Shown here: in pieces, positions 8,203-16,676 of the stretch
Numbering within the stretch: the stretch's first letter is position 1
Layout of the letters: each line of letters begins with the position of its first letter
Source: PALSA-612 sp035652235
GTDB taxonomy: Bacteria > Actinomycetota > Thermoleophilia > Gaiellales > Gaiellaceae
DNA: 64,000 nucleotides
Assembly: GCA_035652235.1 (NCBI GenBank)
Contig: DASREE010000042.1
Coordinates: forward strand, 66,665 to 130,664
Reading direction: 5' to 3'
Translations under genes and position numbers: made by a program
Notes under the pieces: model-generated
Databases searched by the model: none
Told to the model about the DNA's origin: nothing
Seen by the model: the letters and a program-made list of their open reading frames with translations, nothing else

Positions 8203-10112
8203 CAGCCGACGACCCCAAGCTCGATGGCGCCGTCCCACGCGAGCTCGACCCCCGGCGCGCACGCGACCACGACCGCCCCCGCCGCCGTCTCCCCAGCCGT
8301 GTAACAGGCTGGTACTTGGCTGGGCAGCGGCCGGTGGAGCGTCGCGGGCAGGCCGCTCCACGCTTCAGCCTCGGCGAGGGCTTGCTCCAGGCCGCCGGTG
8401 CCGACGTCGTGGGCGAGCGAGAGCCGCTCGGCGCTTCGCCACAGGAAGCGGACGAGCGCGGCTGCGCGGCCGGCGAGGAGCCAGACGGCGTCGCCCGGCT
8501 GCCAGCGGGAGGGAATCCGCGCGACGTCGCGGACGAGGCCGACGCAGCCGGCGACGGGCGTCGGCGGGATCGCGCGCCCGTCCGTCTCGTTGTAGAGCGA
8601 CACGTTGCCGGAGACGACCGGGATGCCGAGCTCCTCCGCCGCGTCGGCGATGCCCTCGATCGCCTGCGCGAGCTCCCAGCCGATCTCGGCCTTCTCGGGA
8701 TTGCCGAAGTTGAGGCAGTCCGTCAGGCCGATCGGCTCGCCGCCGGCGCAGGCCACGTTCAGCGCGGCGCCGAACACGGCGGCGCGGCCGGCGGCGTAGG
8801 GGTCGCGCTCGCCGGCCGGCGGGCCGTCGAGGGAGACGGCGAGCCCGCGTCTGCCGGACAGGCGCAACACGGCCGCGTCGAGCCCCGGCCGGCGCACGGT
8901 CCTCGAGCCGACGAGCTGGTCGTACTGCTCGAACACCCACGTCTCGGGCTCGAGGTTGACGGGATCGACGGGCGCGCGCGGCCGCGGCCGGGGCGACTGC
9001 CGGACCTCGTAGCGGGGACACGCCTCCGTCAGCTGCGCGGCGGGGATCTCGGCGAGCAGCTCGTCCCCGAAGAACGCGCGCAAAAGCCCCGTTCCCGTCA
9101 CCTCGCCGATCGCCGCCACGTGCAGCTCCCAGCGCCGACACAGCGCCTCGACCTGCCCGACGAGCTCGGGCGGGACGACCGCGACCATCCGCTCCTGGCT
9201 CTCAGAGACCATGATCTCCCACGGCTCGAGGTCCGGCTCGCGCAGGGGCACCCGCTCGAGGTGCACGTCGAGGCCGGCGCCGTCGCGCGCCATCTCGGCG
9301 AGCGCGGAGGCGAGGCCGGCTGCGCCGCAGTCTTGGAGCGACGCGACGAGGCCGCGCTCGACGAGCTCGAGCGAAACCTCGATCAGCTTCTTGCCGGTGA
9401 AGGGGTCGCCGATCTGCACCGACGGCCGCTTCTCGTGCGCCCCCTCGCCGAGCTCCTGGCTCGCGAGCACGCTCGCGCCGCCGATGCCGTCGCGCCCGGT
9501 CGTCGCCCCGTACAGGACGACGACGCCGCCGGCGAGGCTCGCCCGAGCTCCCGTGCGACGCTCCGACGGGAGCAGCCCGACGCACATCGCGTTGACGAGG
9601 CAGTTGCCCTCGTAGTCGGGATCGACGAGCACCTCGCCGCCGACCGTGGGCACGCCGACGCAGTTGCCGTAGTGGCCGATGCCGGCGATCGCCCGGTCGA
9701 GCTTCCAGCCGCGGCGTCCGAAGCGGAGCAGGTCGAGAAGCGCCACGGGCCGGGCCCCCATCGCGGTCACGTCCCGCAGGATGCCGCCGACGCCGGTGGC
9801 GGCCCCCTGGAACGGCTCCACGGCCGAGGGGTGGTTGTGGCTCTCGACTTTGAACGCGACCGCCTCGCCGCCGCCGAGGTCGAGCACGCCCGCGTTCTCG
9901 CCGGGTCCCTGCAGCACCCGTGGCCCGGAGGAGGGAAGCCGCCCGAGGAGGGAAGCCGAGTGCTTGTAGCCGCAGTGCTCCGACCAGAGCAGCGAGAAGA
10001 CGGCGAGCTCGAAGTGGTTCGGGTCGCGCCCGAGCAGCTCCCGGATACGCTCCAGCTCCCCGTCCGTGAGGCCGAGAGCGCGGTGGAGCGGATGTTCGAC
10101 GACCGTCGCCAG
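8202..10112 (-). CDS. purL: Phosphoribosylformylglycinamidine synthase subunit PurL, short form, CTG start
   Basis: The synthetase subunit that, with PurS and PurQ, turns FGAR into FGAM using ATP and glutamine. The N-terminus carries the conserved SLLWSEHCGYKHS with the catalytic histidine, then GPGENAGVLDLG and the KVESHNHPSAVEP motif. These N-terminal motifs lie upstream of the first in-frame GTG (9917), and there is no ATG, GTG or TTG further up before similarity ends. A TAGACT box (10120-10125) ends 7 nt before a CTG at 10112, so I take CTG as a leaderless start (636 residues). That is about 100 residues shorter than typical PurL (about 740): the conserved GSEY region before LSLAHDV appears lost, and the protein stops right after LGVVG. 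DVGTGGL replaces the usual D-S/C-DGGL. Confidence 0.9.
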   Translation of the reverse strand: MATVVEHPLHRALGLTDGELERIRELLGRDPNHFELAVFSLLWSEHCGYKHSASLLGRLPSSGPRVLQGPGENAGVLDLGGGEAVAFKVESHNHPSAVEPFQGAATGVGGILRDVTAMGARPVALLDLLRFGRRGWKLDRAIAGIGHYGNCVGVPTVGGEVLVDPDYEGNCLVNAMCVGLLPSERRTGARASLAGGVVVLYGATTGRDGIGGASVLASQELGEGAHEKRPSVQIGDPFTGKKLIEVSLELVERGLVASLQDCGAAGLASALAEMARDGAGLDVHLERVPLREPDLEPWEIMVSESQERMVAVVPPELVGQVEALCRRWELHVAAIGEVTGTGLLRAFFGDELLAEIPAAQLTEACPRYEVRQSPRPRPRAPVDPVNLEPETWVFEQYDQLVGSRTVRRPGLDAAVLRLSGRRGLAVSLDGPPAGERDPYAAGRAAVFGAALNVACAGGEPIGLTDCLNFGNPEKAEIGWELAQAIEGIADAAEELGIPVVSGNVSLYNETDGRAIPPTPVAGCVGLVRDVARIPSRWQPGDAVWLLAGRAAALVRFLWRSAERLSLAHDVGTGGLEQALAEAEAWSGLPATLHRPLPSQVPACYTAGETAAGAVVVACAPGVELAWDGAIELGVVG

Positions 10113-10119
10113 GACCTTC

Positions 10120-10125
10120 AGTCTA
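10120..10125 (-). promoter_or_regulatory. -10 box of purL-purF
   Basis: TAGACT on the minus strand, ending 7 nt before the proposed CTG start of purL. Divergent from the promoter of the EamA gene. Confidence 0.5.
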
Positions 10126-10154
10126 CGCCCGCCGGGCGACGCGCCGCCTGCGGG

Positions 10155-10160
10155 TAGGTT
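10155..10160 (+). promoter_or_regulatory. -10 box of the EamA gene unit
   Basis: TAGGTT ends 6 nt before a GTG at 10167 that opens an 8-codon mini-ORF. Confidence 0.4.
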
Positions 10161-10166
10161 CTCCCC

Positions 10167-10193
10167 GTGCGCCCAGCCTCCGCTCTCCCGTGA
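10167..10193 (+). CDS. Leaderless mini-ORF upstream of the EamA transporter (8 codons)
   Basis: GTG at 10167 encodes VRPASALP and ends in TGA at 10191-10193. CCG-TGA forms a GTGA overlap with the GTG start of the transporter at 10190. Same design as the mini-ORF before purM, with the -10 box 6 nt upstream. Expression is inferred only. Confidence 0.4.
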   Translation: MRPASALP

Positions 10194-11089
10194 GCCGCCG
10201 CCAGCTCGTCATGCTCCTGGCGCTCTCCGCCATCTGGGGGTCGTCGTTCATGTTCATCAAGGTCGGCGTGCGCGAGCTCGCGCCGTCGGCGCTCGTCTCG
10301 GGGCGGCTCCTCGTCGCCTGCGCCACCCTCGCCCTGATCGCTTCGGCGCGCACGCCGCTCGGCTCGACTGTACGGGCGCTGCGCGCGAGCCTCGGCTCGT
10401 TCGTCGCCGTCGCCGCCCTCAACTCGGTCGTTCCCTTCTGGCTCCTCGCCTGGGGCGAGACGCGCATCGACTCGGGGCTGGCCGCGCTCCTGCAGGCCTG
10501 TGCGCCTCTGTTCACCGCGCTCCTCGCCGGACTCTTCGTCCGGGCCGAGCGGGTGACGGGAGCGCGCCTCGCCGGCGTCGTCGTCGGCTTCGGCGGCGTC
10601 GCGCTGCTCGTCGGCGCGACGCCGAGCGGAAGCGTCGCCGGGGCGCTCGCCGTCGTCGCGAGCGGCTTCTGCTACGCGGCCTCGGCGCTCGTCGGAGCGC
10701 GGCGGCTGCGCGGCGTCCCGCCGGCGACGATCGCCTTCGGCACGACCGCGGTCGCGTCGCTGCTGTCGCTGCCGTTCGGGCTCGCGCAGCTCCCCGGGGC
10801 GGTTCCCGGCTGGAAGGTGGTCGGCTCGGTCGTCGTCCTCGGCGTCGTCGGGCTCGGCGTCGCCTACCTCCTCTACTTCGCCCTGATCACCGGCGCGGGA
10901 GCGTCGAAGGCGATCCTCGTCACGTACCTCGTCCCGCCGATGGCGCTCTTCTACGGGGCGGCGATCCTCGGCGAGCCGCTCCGCATGTCGGACTTCGCCG
11001 GTCTCGGCCTCATCCTCGCCGGCGTCTCGCTCGGCACCGGCACCCTGAGCGGGCTGCGTCGCCGCGCCGCCGCCCGCGCCGGCGCGTGA
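10190..11089 (+). CDS. EamA-family (DMT) transporter
   Basis: A 299-residue membrane protein with about ten predicted helices in two EamA repeats, roughly residues 1-140 and 145-290. The opening LSAIWGSSFMFIKVGV is typical of the family, as is the second-repeat start GALAVVASGFCYAASALV. Members export or import small metabolites such as amino acids; the substrate cannot be told. The C-terminus is basic (LRRRAAARAGA). The GTG start overlaps the stop of a short leader ORF. The TauE-type gene follows 59 bp downstream and may be cotranscribed. Confidence 0.85.
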   Translation: MSRRQLVMLLALSAIWGSSFMFIKVGVRELAPSALVSGRLLVACATLALIASARTPLGSTVRALRASLGSFVAVAALNSVVPFWLLAWGETRIDSGLAALLQACAPLFTALLAGLFVRAERVTGARLAGVVVGFGGVALLVGATPSGSVAGALAVVASGFCYAASALVGARRLRGVPPATIAFGTTAVASLLSLPFGLAQLPGAVPGWKVVGSVVVLGVVGLGVAYLLYFALITGAGASKAILVTYLVPPMALFYGAAILGEPLRMSDFAGLGLILAGVSLGTGTLSGLRRRAAARAGA

Positions 11090-11148
11090 CCGGCCGCCTG
11101 ACCGTTCCCGGCCCGAACGCCGCTCCGCCACCGCCCGCCCCCCGGTGC

Positions 11149-11991
11149 GTGACAAGCTTCGCGCCCGTGACGTTCGCCGCCGGGACGGCCATCCTGCTCG
11201 GGCTCGTCGGCGTCGCCGTCGGCGCTTTCGGCACGCTCGTCGGCGCGGGCGGCGGCTTCATCCTCACGCCTGTCCTGCTCCTCCTCTACCCGCACGACTC
11301 GGCGCGGACGCTCACCGCCATCAGCCTCGCCGTCGTCTTCTTCAACGCCCTCTCCGGCTCGCTCGCCTACGCGCGCCAGCGCCGGATCGACTACCGCAGC
11401 GGGCTCGTCTTCGGCGCCGCGACGCTTCCGGGCGCGGTCGGCGGAGCGCTCGTCGTCGGCGTCACGCCGAGACGCGTCTTCGACGCGATCATGGCCGCCG
11501 CGCTCGTCCTGCTCGCGCTCTGGCTCGTGCTCGGGCGGGGGGAGCAGGGAGCGGGCGGCGAGGGCCGCGGCCGGCTGCGGACGATCGTCGACCGCGGCGG
11601 GCGCGTGCACCGCTACCGGGTCCCGCTCGGGCGCGGGAGCCTGTACAGCCTCGCCGTCGGCTTCCTCTCCAGCTTCCTCGGCATCGGCGGCGGCGTCATC
11701 CACGTGCCGATCCTGGTGCGCGGGCTCGGCTTCCCCACGCACGTGGCCACGGCGACGTCGCATTTCGTCCTGGCCCAGATGGCCGCCGCCGGCAGCGTCA
11801 CGCACCTGGTCGCAGGCAGCTTCGCGCACGGGCACGGGCTGCGGCGGACGGCGGCCCTGTCCATCGGCGTCGTGCTGGGCGCCCAGGTGGGAGCCCTCGT
11901 CTCGCTCCGGCTGAGCGCGAGCCGGATCGAGCTGCTGCTCGCCCTCGCGCTGGCCGGGCTCGCCGCCAGGCTCCTCGTCTCCGTCGTGTGA
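11149..11991 (+). CDS. TauE/SafE-family sulfite or sulfonate exporter-like protein
   Basis: A 280-residue membrane protein of the TauE/SafE (DUF81) family. It has two sets of helices with the duplicated glycine-rich signatures GTLVGAGGGFILTP near residue 27 and SSFLGIGGGVIHVP near residue 175, joined by a charged cytoplasmic loop (about 130-160). Family members are linked to sulfite, sulfoacetate or other organosulfur anion export; nothing nearby names the substrate. Two GTG codons are possible starts, 11149 and 11167; I list the upstream one. Neither has a Shine-Dalgarno sequence. Confidence 0.82.
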   Translation: MTSFAPVTFAAGTAILLGLVGVAVGAFGTLVGAGGGFILTPVLLLLYPHDSARTLTAISLAVVFFNALSGSLAYARQRRIDYRSGLVFGAATLPGAVGGALVVGVTPRRVFDAIMAAALVLLALWLVLGRGEQGAGGEGRGRLRTIVDRGGRVHRYRVPLGRGSLYSLAVGFLSSFLGIGGGVIHVPILVRGLGFPTHVATATSHFVLAQMAAAGSVTHLVAGSFAHGHGLRRTAALSIGVVLGAQVGALVSLRLSASRIELLLALALAGLAARLLVSVV

Positions 11992-12111
11992 GCGGGCGGG
12001 AAGGCGCGCCGCTCGCGCCCGCCCTCGAGCGGCGGGCGGCATCCTGCTCGTCCCCCGGCCCTCGAGACAGCCGGTCGCCGGCGCCCGCGCCGACCACCCC
12101 GGCGCTGGGCC

Positions 12112-14376
12112 CTACCCTTCGCCGGCCGGCCGGCCGCCGAGCGGTGAGGCGGGGACGTGTACGAGGCGCGCGAGCGGCTCGGGCAGCCACCAGTTGAGGC
12201 GGCCGAGGAGCGCCATCGCCGAGGGCACGAGCAGGGAGCGGACGAGGAAGGCGTCGATCAGGATCGCGAAGGCGAGGCCGATGCCGAGCTCCTGCAGGTC
12301 GACGATGCGCCCGGCGACGAAGCCGGAGAAGGCGGCCACCATGATCACGGCCGCGGCGGTGACGATCCGGCCCGTCCGCTCGAGCCCCTCCGCGACCGCC
12401 CGCTCGTTGTCGTGGGTCGCGTCCCAGCGCTCGCGCATGCGGCTGATGAGGAAGACCTCGTAGTCCATCGACAGTCCGAACAGCATCGCGAACAGGAAGA
12501 TCGGGATCCAGCCAGAGATCTGCGGAGCGTGGTACAGGCCGAGCAGGCGCTCGCCGACGCCGTAGCGGAAGACGACGACGAGCACCCCGTAGGCGGCGCC
12601 CACCGAGAGGATGTTCGCCAGCACGGCCTTGAGCGGGATGAGCACAGAGCGGAAGGCCCGCATGAGCAGGACGAAGGTGACGAGAATGACGGCCAGGGCC
12701 AGGTAGGGGAAGAAGCTGTAGGTGCGGCCGAGGAAGTCGACGCCCTGGCCGGGGCTTCCGCCCGCGAGCACGGTCGTGCCCGCCGGGAAGCGGGCCGCCG
12801 GGATCAGGTCGTCGCGCAGCCGGTGCACGAAGCGCTGCGAGGGCTGCTCGCCGTAGGCGTGCCGGCCGGCGACGATGACCTGCGCGTAGCGCCGCGTGGC
12901 GTCGACGAAGCGCCCTCCGAGCCGGTAGAGGACGAGCTCCACCTCGGGGTCTCGCCGCAGCACGGCCGTGAGCCGGCCGATCGCCGCCTGCACGGCCGGG
13001 CTGGCGACGCCGCCCCGCCTGCCCGTGTCGACGACGATCTGCGAAGGTGAGATCGCGCCCGGGCCGACCGCCGCCTTGAGGACGTCGTAGCCCTGCACGG
13101 CCTGCGGGAAGCGGGGGATGCCGGCCGTCGAGCCCGGCGTCAGATGGAGGCCGAGCGCGGGGACGGCCGCGAGCACGAGCAGCGCGAGGCCGAGAGCGAG
13201 GTAGCGGCCGCTCCGGCGCATGATCGAGCGGGCGATCCGGGTCCACAGGCCTGCGTCGTGGGTGTGCGGGCCGCGCGGAAGCGGCAGCCGCAGCCGCTCG
13301 CGCAGGAAGGCGGCGACGCGCAGCCGCCTGGAGCCGCGGCGACCGTAGACGGAGAGAAGCGCGGGCTGGAGCGTGGCCGCGGCGGCGATCGAGGCGAGCG
13401 GGATGATGAAGCCGCCGATCCCCATCGAGCGTATGAACGGCACGGGGGTGAGGAGCAGCGTGGAGAGGCCGACCGCGACCATCGCCCCCGAGACGATCAC
13501 GGCGCGGCCCGCCGTCGCCATCGTCCGCACGACCGCGTCGGTGACCGCGTCGCCGGCCGCGAGCTCCTCGCGGAAGCGGTAGACGATGAGCAGCGAGTAG
13601 TCGACGGCGATGCCGAGCCCGATGCCCTGGACGAGGTTCGTCACGTACGTGGCCGTCGACACCTCGTGCGCGATGAGGAAGACGAGGCCGAGCGTGGCGG
13701 TGATGGTCGCGGCTGCGAAGATGAACGGCACGGTGATCGCCAGCGAGAGGCCAAGCACGGCGACGAGGATGGCGAAGGCGATCGGGACGGCGATCGCCTC
13801 GCTTCTCGCCAGGTCGCCGCTCAGGATCGGGTCGACGGCCGCCTCGATCGCCGCCCCGCCGGTGACGTAGGTCGTGACGCCCGGGATCTGGCCGAGGGCG
13901 CGCAGGAGCGTCGCGGCGTACGGCTTCGCCTTGGCCAGCGTCAGCGCCGAGACGACGTCGCCGTAGACGAGCGTGGGCGAGGCGACGCGCAGCGCCGTCG
14001 GGCTTCCGGTGGGAACGGCGCGGGCGGCGCGGTCGACGCGGGCCTGCAGGCGACGCACGACGGCCGAGTCGACGCCCTGCGGGATGCGGAAGACGACGGT
14101 GAAGGAGCCGTCGCTGCGGTCGCCGAAGTGGTCCTGCAGGATCGTCCGTGCCCGCTCGGAGTCGGAGCCCGGCACGGCGAACGAGTTGGAGAGGACGGAC
14201 GAAAGCCGTGTCAGCGACCAGCCGCCGGCGAGCGCGACGGCGAGCCAGACGCTGAGGACGAGCCAGCGGAAGCGGATGACGGCGCGTGTCCAGCGCTCGA
14301 GCGGCAGGCGGGCGCCGCCCCTGTGGCCGCCGCCGGCGGCAGTGGGTGGGCGTGCGGGCGCCTGTGTCGCCGCCAA
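12112..14376 (-). CDS. MMPL/RND-superfamily transporter
   Basis: A 754-residue polytopic membrane protein with the duplicated MMPL layout: one helix near residue 40, an extracytoplasmic domain (about 55-180), five helices, then the same order again. Typical segments are GIGLGIAVDYSLLIVYRFREE in the first half and FAMLFGLSMDYEVFLISRMRER in the second. Such proteins move lipids or hydrophobic molecules in actinobacteria. I chose TTG at 14376 because GGAAGGAG-like bases (AGGAAGGAG) sit 7-8 nt upstream; the frame is open to 14490 without similarity. The gene stands alone, divergent from the SDR gene. Confidence 0.85.
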   Translation of the reverse strand: MAATQAPARPPTAAGGGHRGGARLPLERWTRAVIRFRWLVLSVWLAVALAGGWSLTRLSSVLSNSFAVPGSDSERARTILQDHFGDRSDGSFTVVFRIPQGVDSAVVRRLQARVDRAARAVPTGSPTALRVASPTLVYGDVVSALTLAKAKPYAATLLRALGQIPGVTTYVTGGAAIEAAVDPILSGDLARSEAIAVPIAFAILVAVLGLSLAITVPFIFAAATITATLGLVFLIAHEVSTATYVTNLVQGIGLGIAVDYSLLIVYRFREELAAGDAVTDAVVRTMATAGRAVIVSGAMVAVGLSTLLLTPVPFIRSMGIGGFIIPLASIAAAATLQPALLSVYGRRGSRRLRVAAFLRERLRLPLPRGPHTHDAGLWTRIARSIMRRSGRYLALGLALLVLAAVPALGLHLTPGSTAGIPRFPQAVQGYDVLKAAVGPGAISPSQIVVDTGRRGGVASPAVQAAIGRLTAVLRRDPEVELVLYRLGGRFVDATRRYAQVIVAGRHAYGEQPSQRFVHRLRDDLIPAARFPAGTTVLAGGSPGQGVDFLGRTYSFFPYLALAVILVTFVLLMRAFRSVLIPLKAVLANILSVGAAYGVLVVVFRYGVGERLLGLYHAPQISGWIPIFLFAMLFGLSMDYEVFLISRMRERWDATHDNERAVAEGLERTGRIVTAAAVIMVAAFSGFVAGRIVDLQELGIGLAFAILIDAFLVRSLLVPSAMALLGRLNWWLPEPLARLVHVPASPLGGRPAGEG

Positions 14377-14532
14377 GCTCGCGCTCCTTCCTCGTTGCCG
14401 GGAGCATCGTCGTCTGCACGGCGCGGCTGCCGCATCGGTGGCGGCCCGCAGTCCGCGTGCGGCGTATCCGCCCTTGCGGCGCCGGGGCACCGGCGGACGC
14501 CGCCAGCCCGCGCGCGGACGCGCGCTTGCGTC

Positions 14533-15327
14533 ATGATCGGGCGCGTGGGAAACGGGGACGGCGCTCCGGGGGACGGTGCTCCACCGCAGCGGCTGCGGCG
14601 GTTCGAGGGGCGGGTCTGCCTGGTCACGGGGGGCGGGCGCGGGATCGGTCGTGCCGTCGCGGTCGCGCTCGCCCGCGAGGGAGGCCGCGTCGCCGTCCTC
14701 GCGCGCACCCGCGCGCAGTGCGAGGCGGTGGCGGCCGAGACGGGCGGCCTGGCGCTCGCGGCCGACGTCACCGACCGCGACGCCTGCGAGCGGGCGCTCG
14801 CCGAGCTGGAGGCCAGGCTCGGGCGGCCGACGGTGCTCGTCAACGCGGCGGGCATCTCACCGCTCTGGCAGCGGGCCGAGAAGCAGGACCCGGATGTCTT
14901 CCGCGAGATCGTCGACGTCAACCTCGCCGGAGCGTTCCGCGTCACGCACGCGGCCGCCCCGTCGCTGCTCGCCGCCGGCGGCTCGGTCGTGAACGTGGCC
15001 AGCGTCACCGGACTCGCGGCCAGCCCTCGGCTCGCCGCCTACGGCGCCTCGAAGGCGGGGCTCGTGCAGCTGACGCGGACGCTCGCGCGCGAGTGGGGCG
15101 ACCGCGGCGTGCGCGTCAACGCCGTCTGCCCCGGCTACGTGGAGACGGAGCTGACGCGCGACCTGCTCGCCGTCGAGCGGCTGCGCGCGGAGATCGTCCG
15201 GCAGGCGCCGCTCGGACGGCTGGCGACGGTCGCGGAGGTCGTCGCGCCGGTGCTGTTCCTCGCCTCGGACGAGGCCTCGTACGTGACCGGGGCGGTGCTC
15301 GCGGTCGACGGCGGAAGCTCGGCCTGA
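14533..15327 (+). CDS. SDR-family oxidoreductase
   Basis: A 264-residue classical short-chain dehydrogenase/reductase. The cofactor motif TGGGRGIG lies at residues 32-39, NAAG at 104-107, and the catalytic S157, Y170 and K174 (YGASK) are all present. The C-terminus SYVTGAVLAVDGGSSA is the usual end of FabG-like members. R58 after the second strand suggests NADP(H). The substrate is unknown; many such proteins act on 3-oxoacyl or polyol substrates. Alternative start GTG at 14545, four codons in. It is divergent from the MMPL gene. Confidence 0.85.
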   Translation: MIGRVGNGDGAPGDGAPPQRLRRFEGRVCLVTGGGRGIGRAVAVALAREGGRVAVLARTRAQCEAVAAETGGLALAADVTDRDACERALAELEARLGRPTVLVNAAGISPLWQRAEKQDPDVFREIVDVNLAGAFRVTHAAAPSLLAAGGSVVNVASVTGLAASPRLAAYGASKAGLVQLTRTLAREWGDRGVRVNAVCPGYVETELTRDLLAVERLRAEIVRQAPLGRLATVAEVVAPVLFLASDEASYVTGAVLAVDGGSSA

Positions 15328-15375
15328 CGAGCACCGCCGCGCCGACCCGGAGAAGCGCGGCGCCTCCGGGATCCG

Positions 15376-15417
15376 GTGCTCGAGCTCACGTACAACCACG
15401 ACGCACGCACGCACCAG
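15376..15417 (+). pseudogene. Remnant of a second glyoxalase I gene
   Basis: Fourteen codons read VLELTYNHDARTHQ, closely matching ELELTFNHDGRTYE of the intact glyoxalase gene that begins 27 bp downstream (residues 56-69 there). The DNA also matches well. No longer frame surrounds it, so it looks like a decayed or partly deleted tandem copy. Confidence 0.6.
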
Positions 15418-15421
15418 CCTT

Positions 15422-15427
15422 TACGAT
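15422..15427 (+). promoter_or_regulatory. Possible -10 box of the glyoxalase gene
   Basis: TACGAT, 16 nt before the ATG at 15444, giving a leader of about 10 nt. No clear -35 box. Confidence 0.35.
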
Positions 15428-15443
15428 CGTCAACTGATCTGCA

Positions 15444-15842
15444 ATGACGCGGTTTGTCCACACGATGCTGCGGATCGTCGAGCCGGAGAAGACGATCGCG
15501 TTCTACGAGGCGTTGGGGTTCGAGCGTCGCCGCGAGCTGCCGATCGTGCGCAACGGCGAGCTGGAGGCGACGAATTACTTCCTCGGCATCCCCGGCCGGG
15601 ATGAGCCGGAGCTCGAGCTGACCTTCAACCACGACGGCCGCACGTACGAGCTGGGGACCGCGTACGGGCACATCGCCTTGGTCGTCGACGATCTGAACGC
15701 GACGCTGGCCGCGCTCGCCGAGCAGGGGATCGAGCCGGAGCGACCGCCGTATTCGGTGCGGGAGGGTGGAAGCCTGCTCACGTTCGTCCGTGATCCGGTG
15801 AACGGGTATCGGATCGAGCTGATCGGAGCCCGGTCGGAGTAG
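15444..15842 (+). CDS. gloA: Lactoylglutathione lyase-like protein (glyoxalase I, VOC family)
   Basis: A 132-residue single-domain VOC protein of glyoxalase I length. The four metal-ligand positions of GloA are filled: H6 (RFVHTML), E58 (ELELTFNH), H76 (YGHIALVV) and E125 (YRIELI). In the family the enzyme isomerises the hemithioacetal of methylglyoxal. As actinobacteria often use mycothiol or another thiol instead of glutathione, the true thiol partner is open. A fragment of a paralogue lies just upstream. Confidence 0.85.
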   Translation: MTRFVHTMLRIVEPEKTIAFYEALGFERRRELPIVRNGELEATNYFLGIPGRDEPELELTFNHDGRTYELGTAYGHIALVVDDLNATLAALAEQGIEPERPPYSVREGGSLLTFVRDPVNGYRIELIGARSE

Positions 15843-15937
15843 GCGCTCTCCGATCGCGAGTGTGAGCGCTTCGTCGCTTGGCGGCTGCTCACGTCCCGGC
15901 GGTCGCCGATTCGTACCGGGCCGGTGGGCGGGCCGCC

Positions 15938-15966
15938 TTGACCGCCGGGGGCTCGGCCTGGACAAT
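15938..15966 (+). promoter_or_regulatory. Promoter of the DUF1326 gene
   Basis: TTGACC (15938-15943) and GACAAT (15961-15966) with a 17-bp spacer, one of the few housekeeping-type promoters with a good -35 box here. A Shine-Dalgarno AGGAAGGGAG (15984-15993) follows, then ATG at 15999. Confidence 0.55.
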
Positions 15967-15998
15967 CCCCCGACTGCGATCCCAGGAAGGGAGACAAC

Positions 15999-16601
15999 AT
16001 GGCCTGGAGCCTGGAGGGCAGGTACACCGAGACGTGCTCGTGCCACCTCATCTGCCCGTGCAACGCCTCGCTCGCGAACGGCGCGAGCCACGACTTCTGC
16101 CGCGTCGTGCTCGTGTTCAGCATCACCAAGGGCGAAGTCGAGGGAACCGACGTGTCCGGTCTGAACGTGGCGGCCGTCGCCGACACGCCGAAGGTGATGA
16201 CGGAGGGGAACTGGCGGGTCGGCGTCTACGTCGACGAGGCCGCCTCGGACGAGCAGGCCGGGAAGCTGACCGCGGTGTTCGGCGGCCAGCTCGGTGGGCC
16301 GATGGCCGCGGTGGCGCCGCTCATCGGCGAGATGCTCGGGGTCGAGCGGGCGCCGTTCGAGGTGCGAGACGACGGGCTGCGGCACAGCGTCCGCATCGGG
16401 GACGCGGTCGAGTTCGAGATCGAGGACATCGTCCCCTTCGGCGTCGACACCGGTCAGCCGGTGCGCCTCACCGGCATGTTCCACCCCGCCGGGTCGGAGT
16501 TCACCGTCTCGAAGCCGCTGCGGACCCACATCGACGCCTTCGGCATCGAGTTCGAGGGCACGTCGGCGCTGTCGAGCTCGCATTTCGCCTGGGCGGCCTG
16601 A
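15999..16601 (+). CDS. DUF1326 domain-containing protein
   Basis: A 200-residue soluble protein of the DUF1326 family, function unknown. The N-terminus YTETCSCHLICPCNAS holds a conserved cysteine cluster (CxC...CxC), which suggests metal binding or redox chemistry. The rest is a beta-rich domain with an FGGQLGGPMAAVAPLIGEMLG-type segment typical for the family. It has its own promoter with a good -35 and a strong Shine-Dalgarno. No partner gene is evident; an iron transporter follows. Confidence 0.8.
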   Translation: MAWSLEGRYTETCSCHLICPCNASLANGASHDFCRVVLVFSITKGEVEGTDVSGLNVAAVADTPKVMTEGNWRVGVYVDEAASDEQAGKLTAVFGGQLGGPMAAVAPLIGEMLGVERAPFEVRDDGLRHSVRIGDAVEFEIEDIVPFGVDTGQPVRLTGMFHPAGSEFTVSKPLRTHIDAFGIEFEGTSALSSSHFAWAA

Positions 16602-16664
16602 GACGCGCCCGGGGCGCGACGCGGGCTCGCGGCGTGCGCCGCGACTCGCGTCGCGCATCCGCTC

Positions 16665-16670
16665 TACGAT
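16665..16670 (+). promoter_or_regulatory. -10 box of the ferritin-like/VIT gene (leaderless)
   Basis: TACGAT ends 6 nt before GTG at 16677; no Shine-Dalgarno. Confidence 0.5.
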
Positions 16671-16676
16671 CGCCTC

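Noticed and set aside
8202..8204. TGA at the end of purL as a selenocysteine codon
   Set aside because: Reading through gives no PurL-like sequence (CAASS...), and the TGA overlaps the purF start; a true stop fits better.
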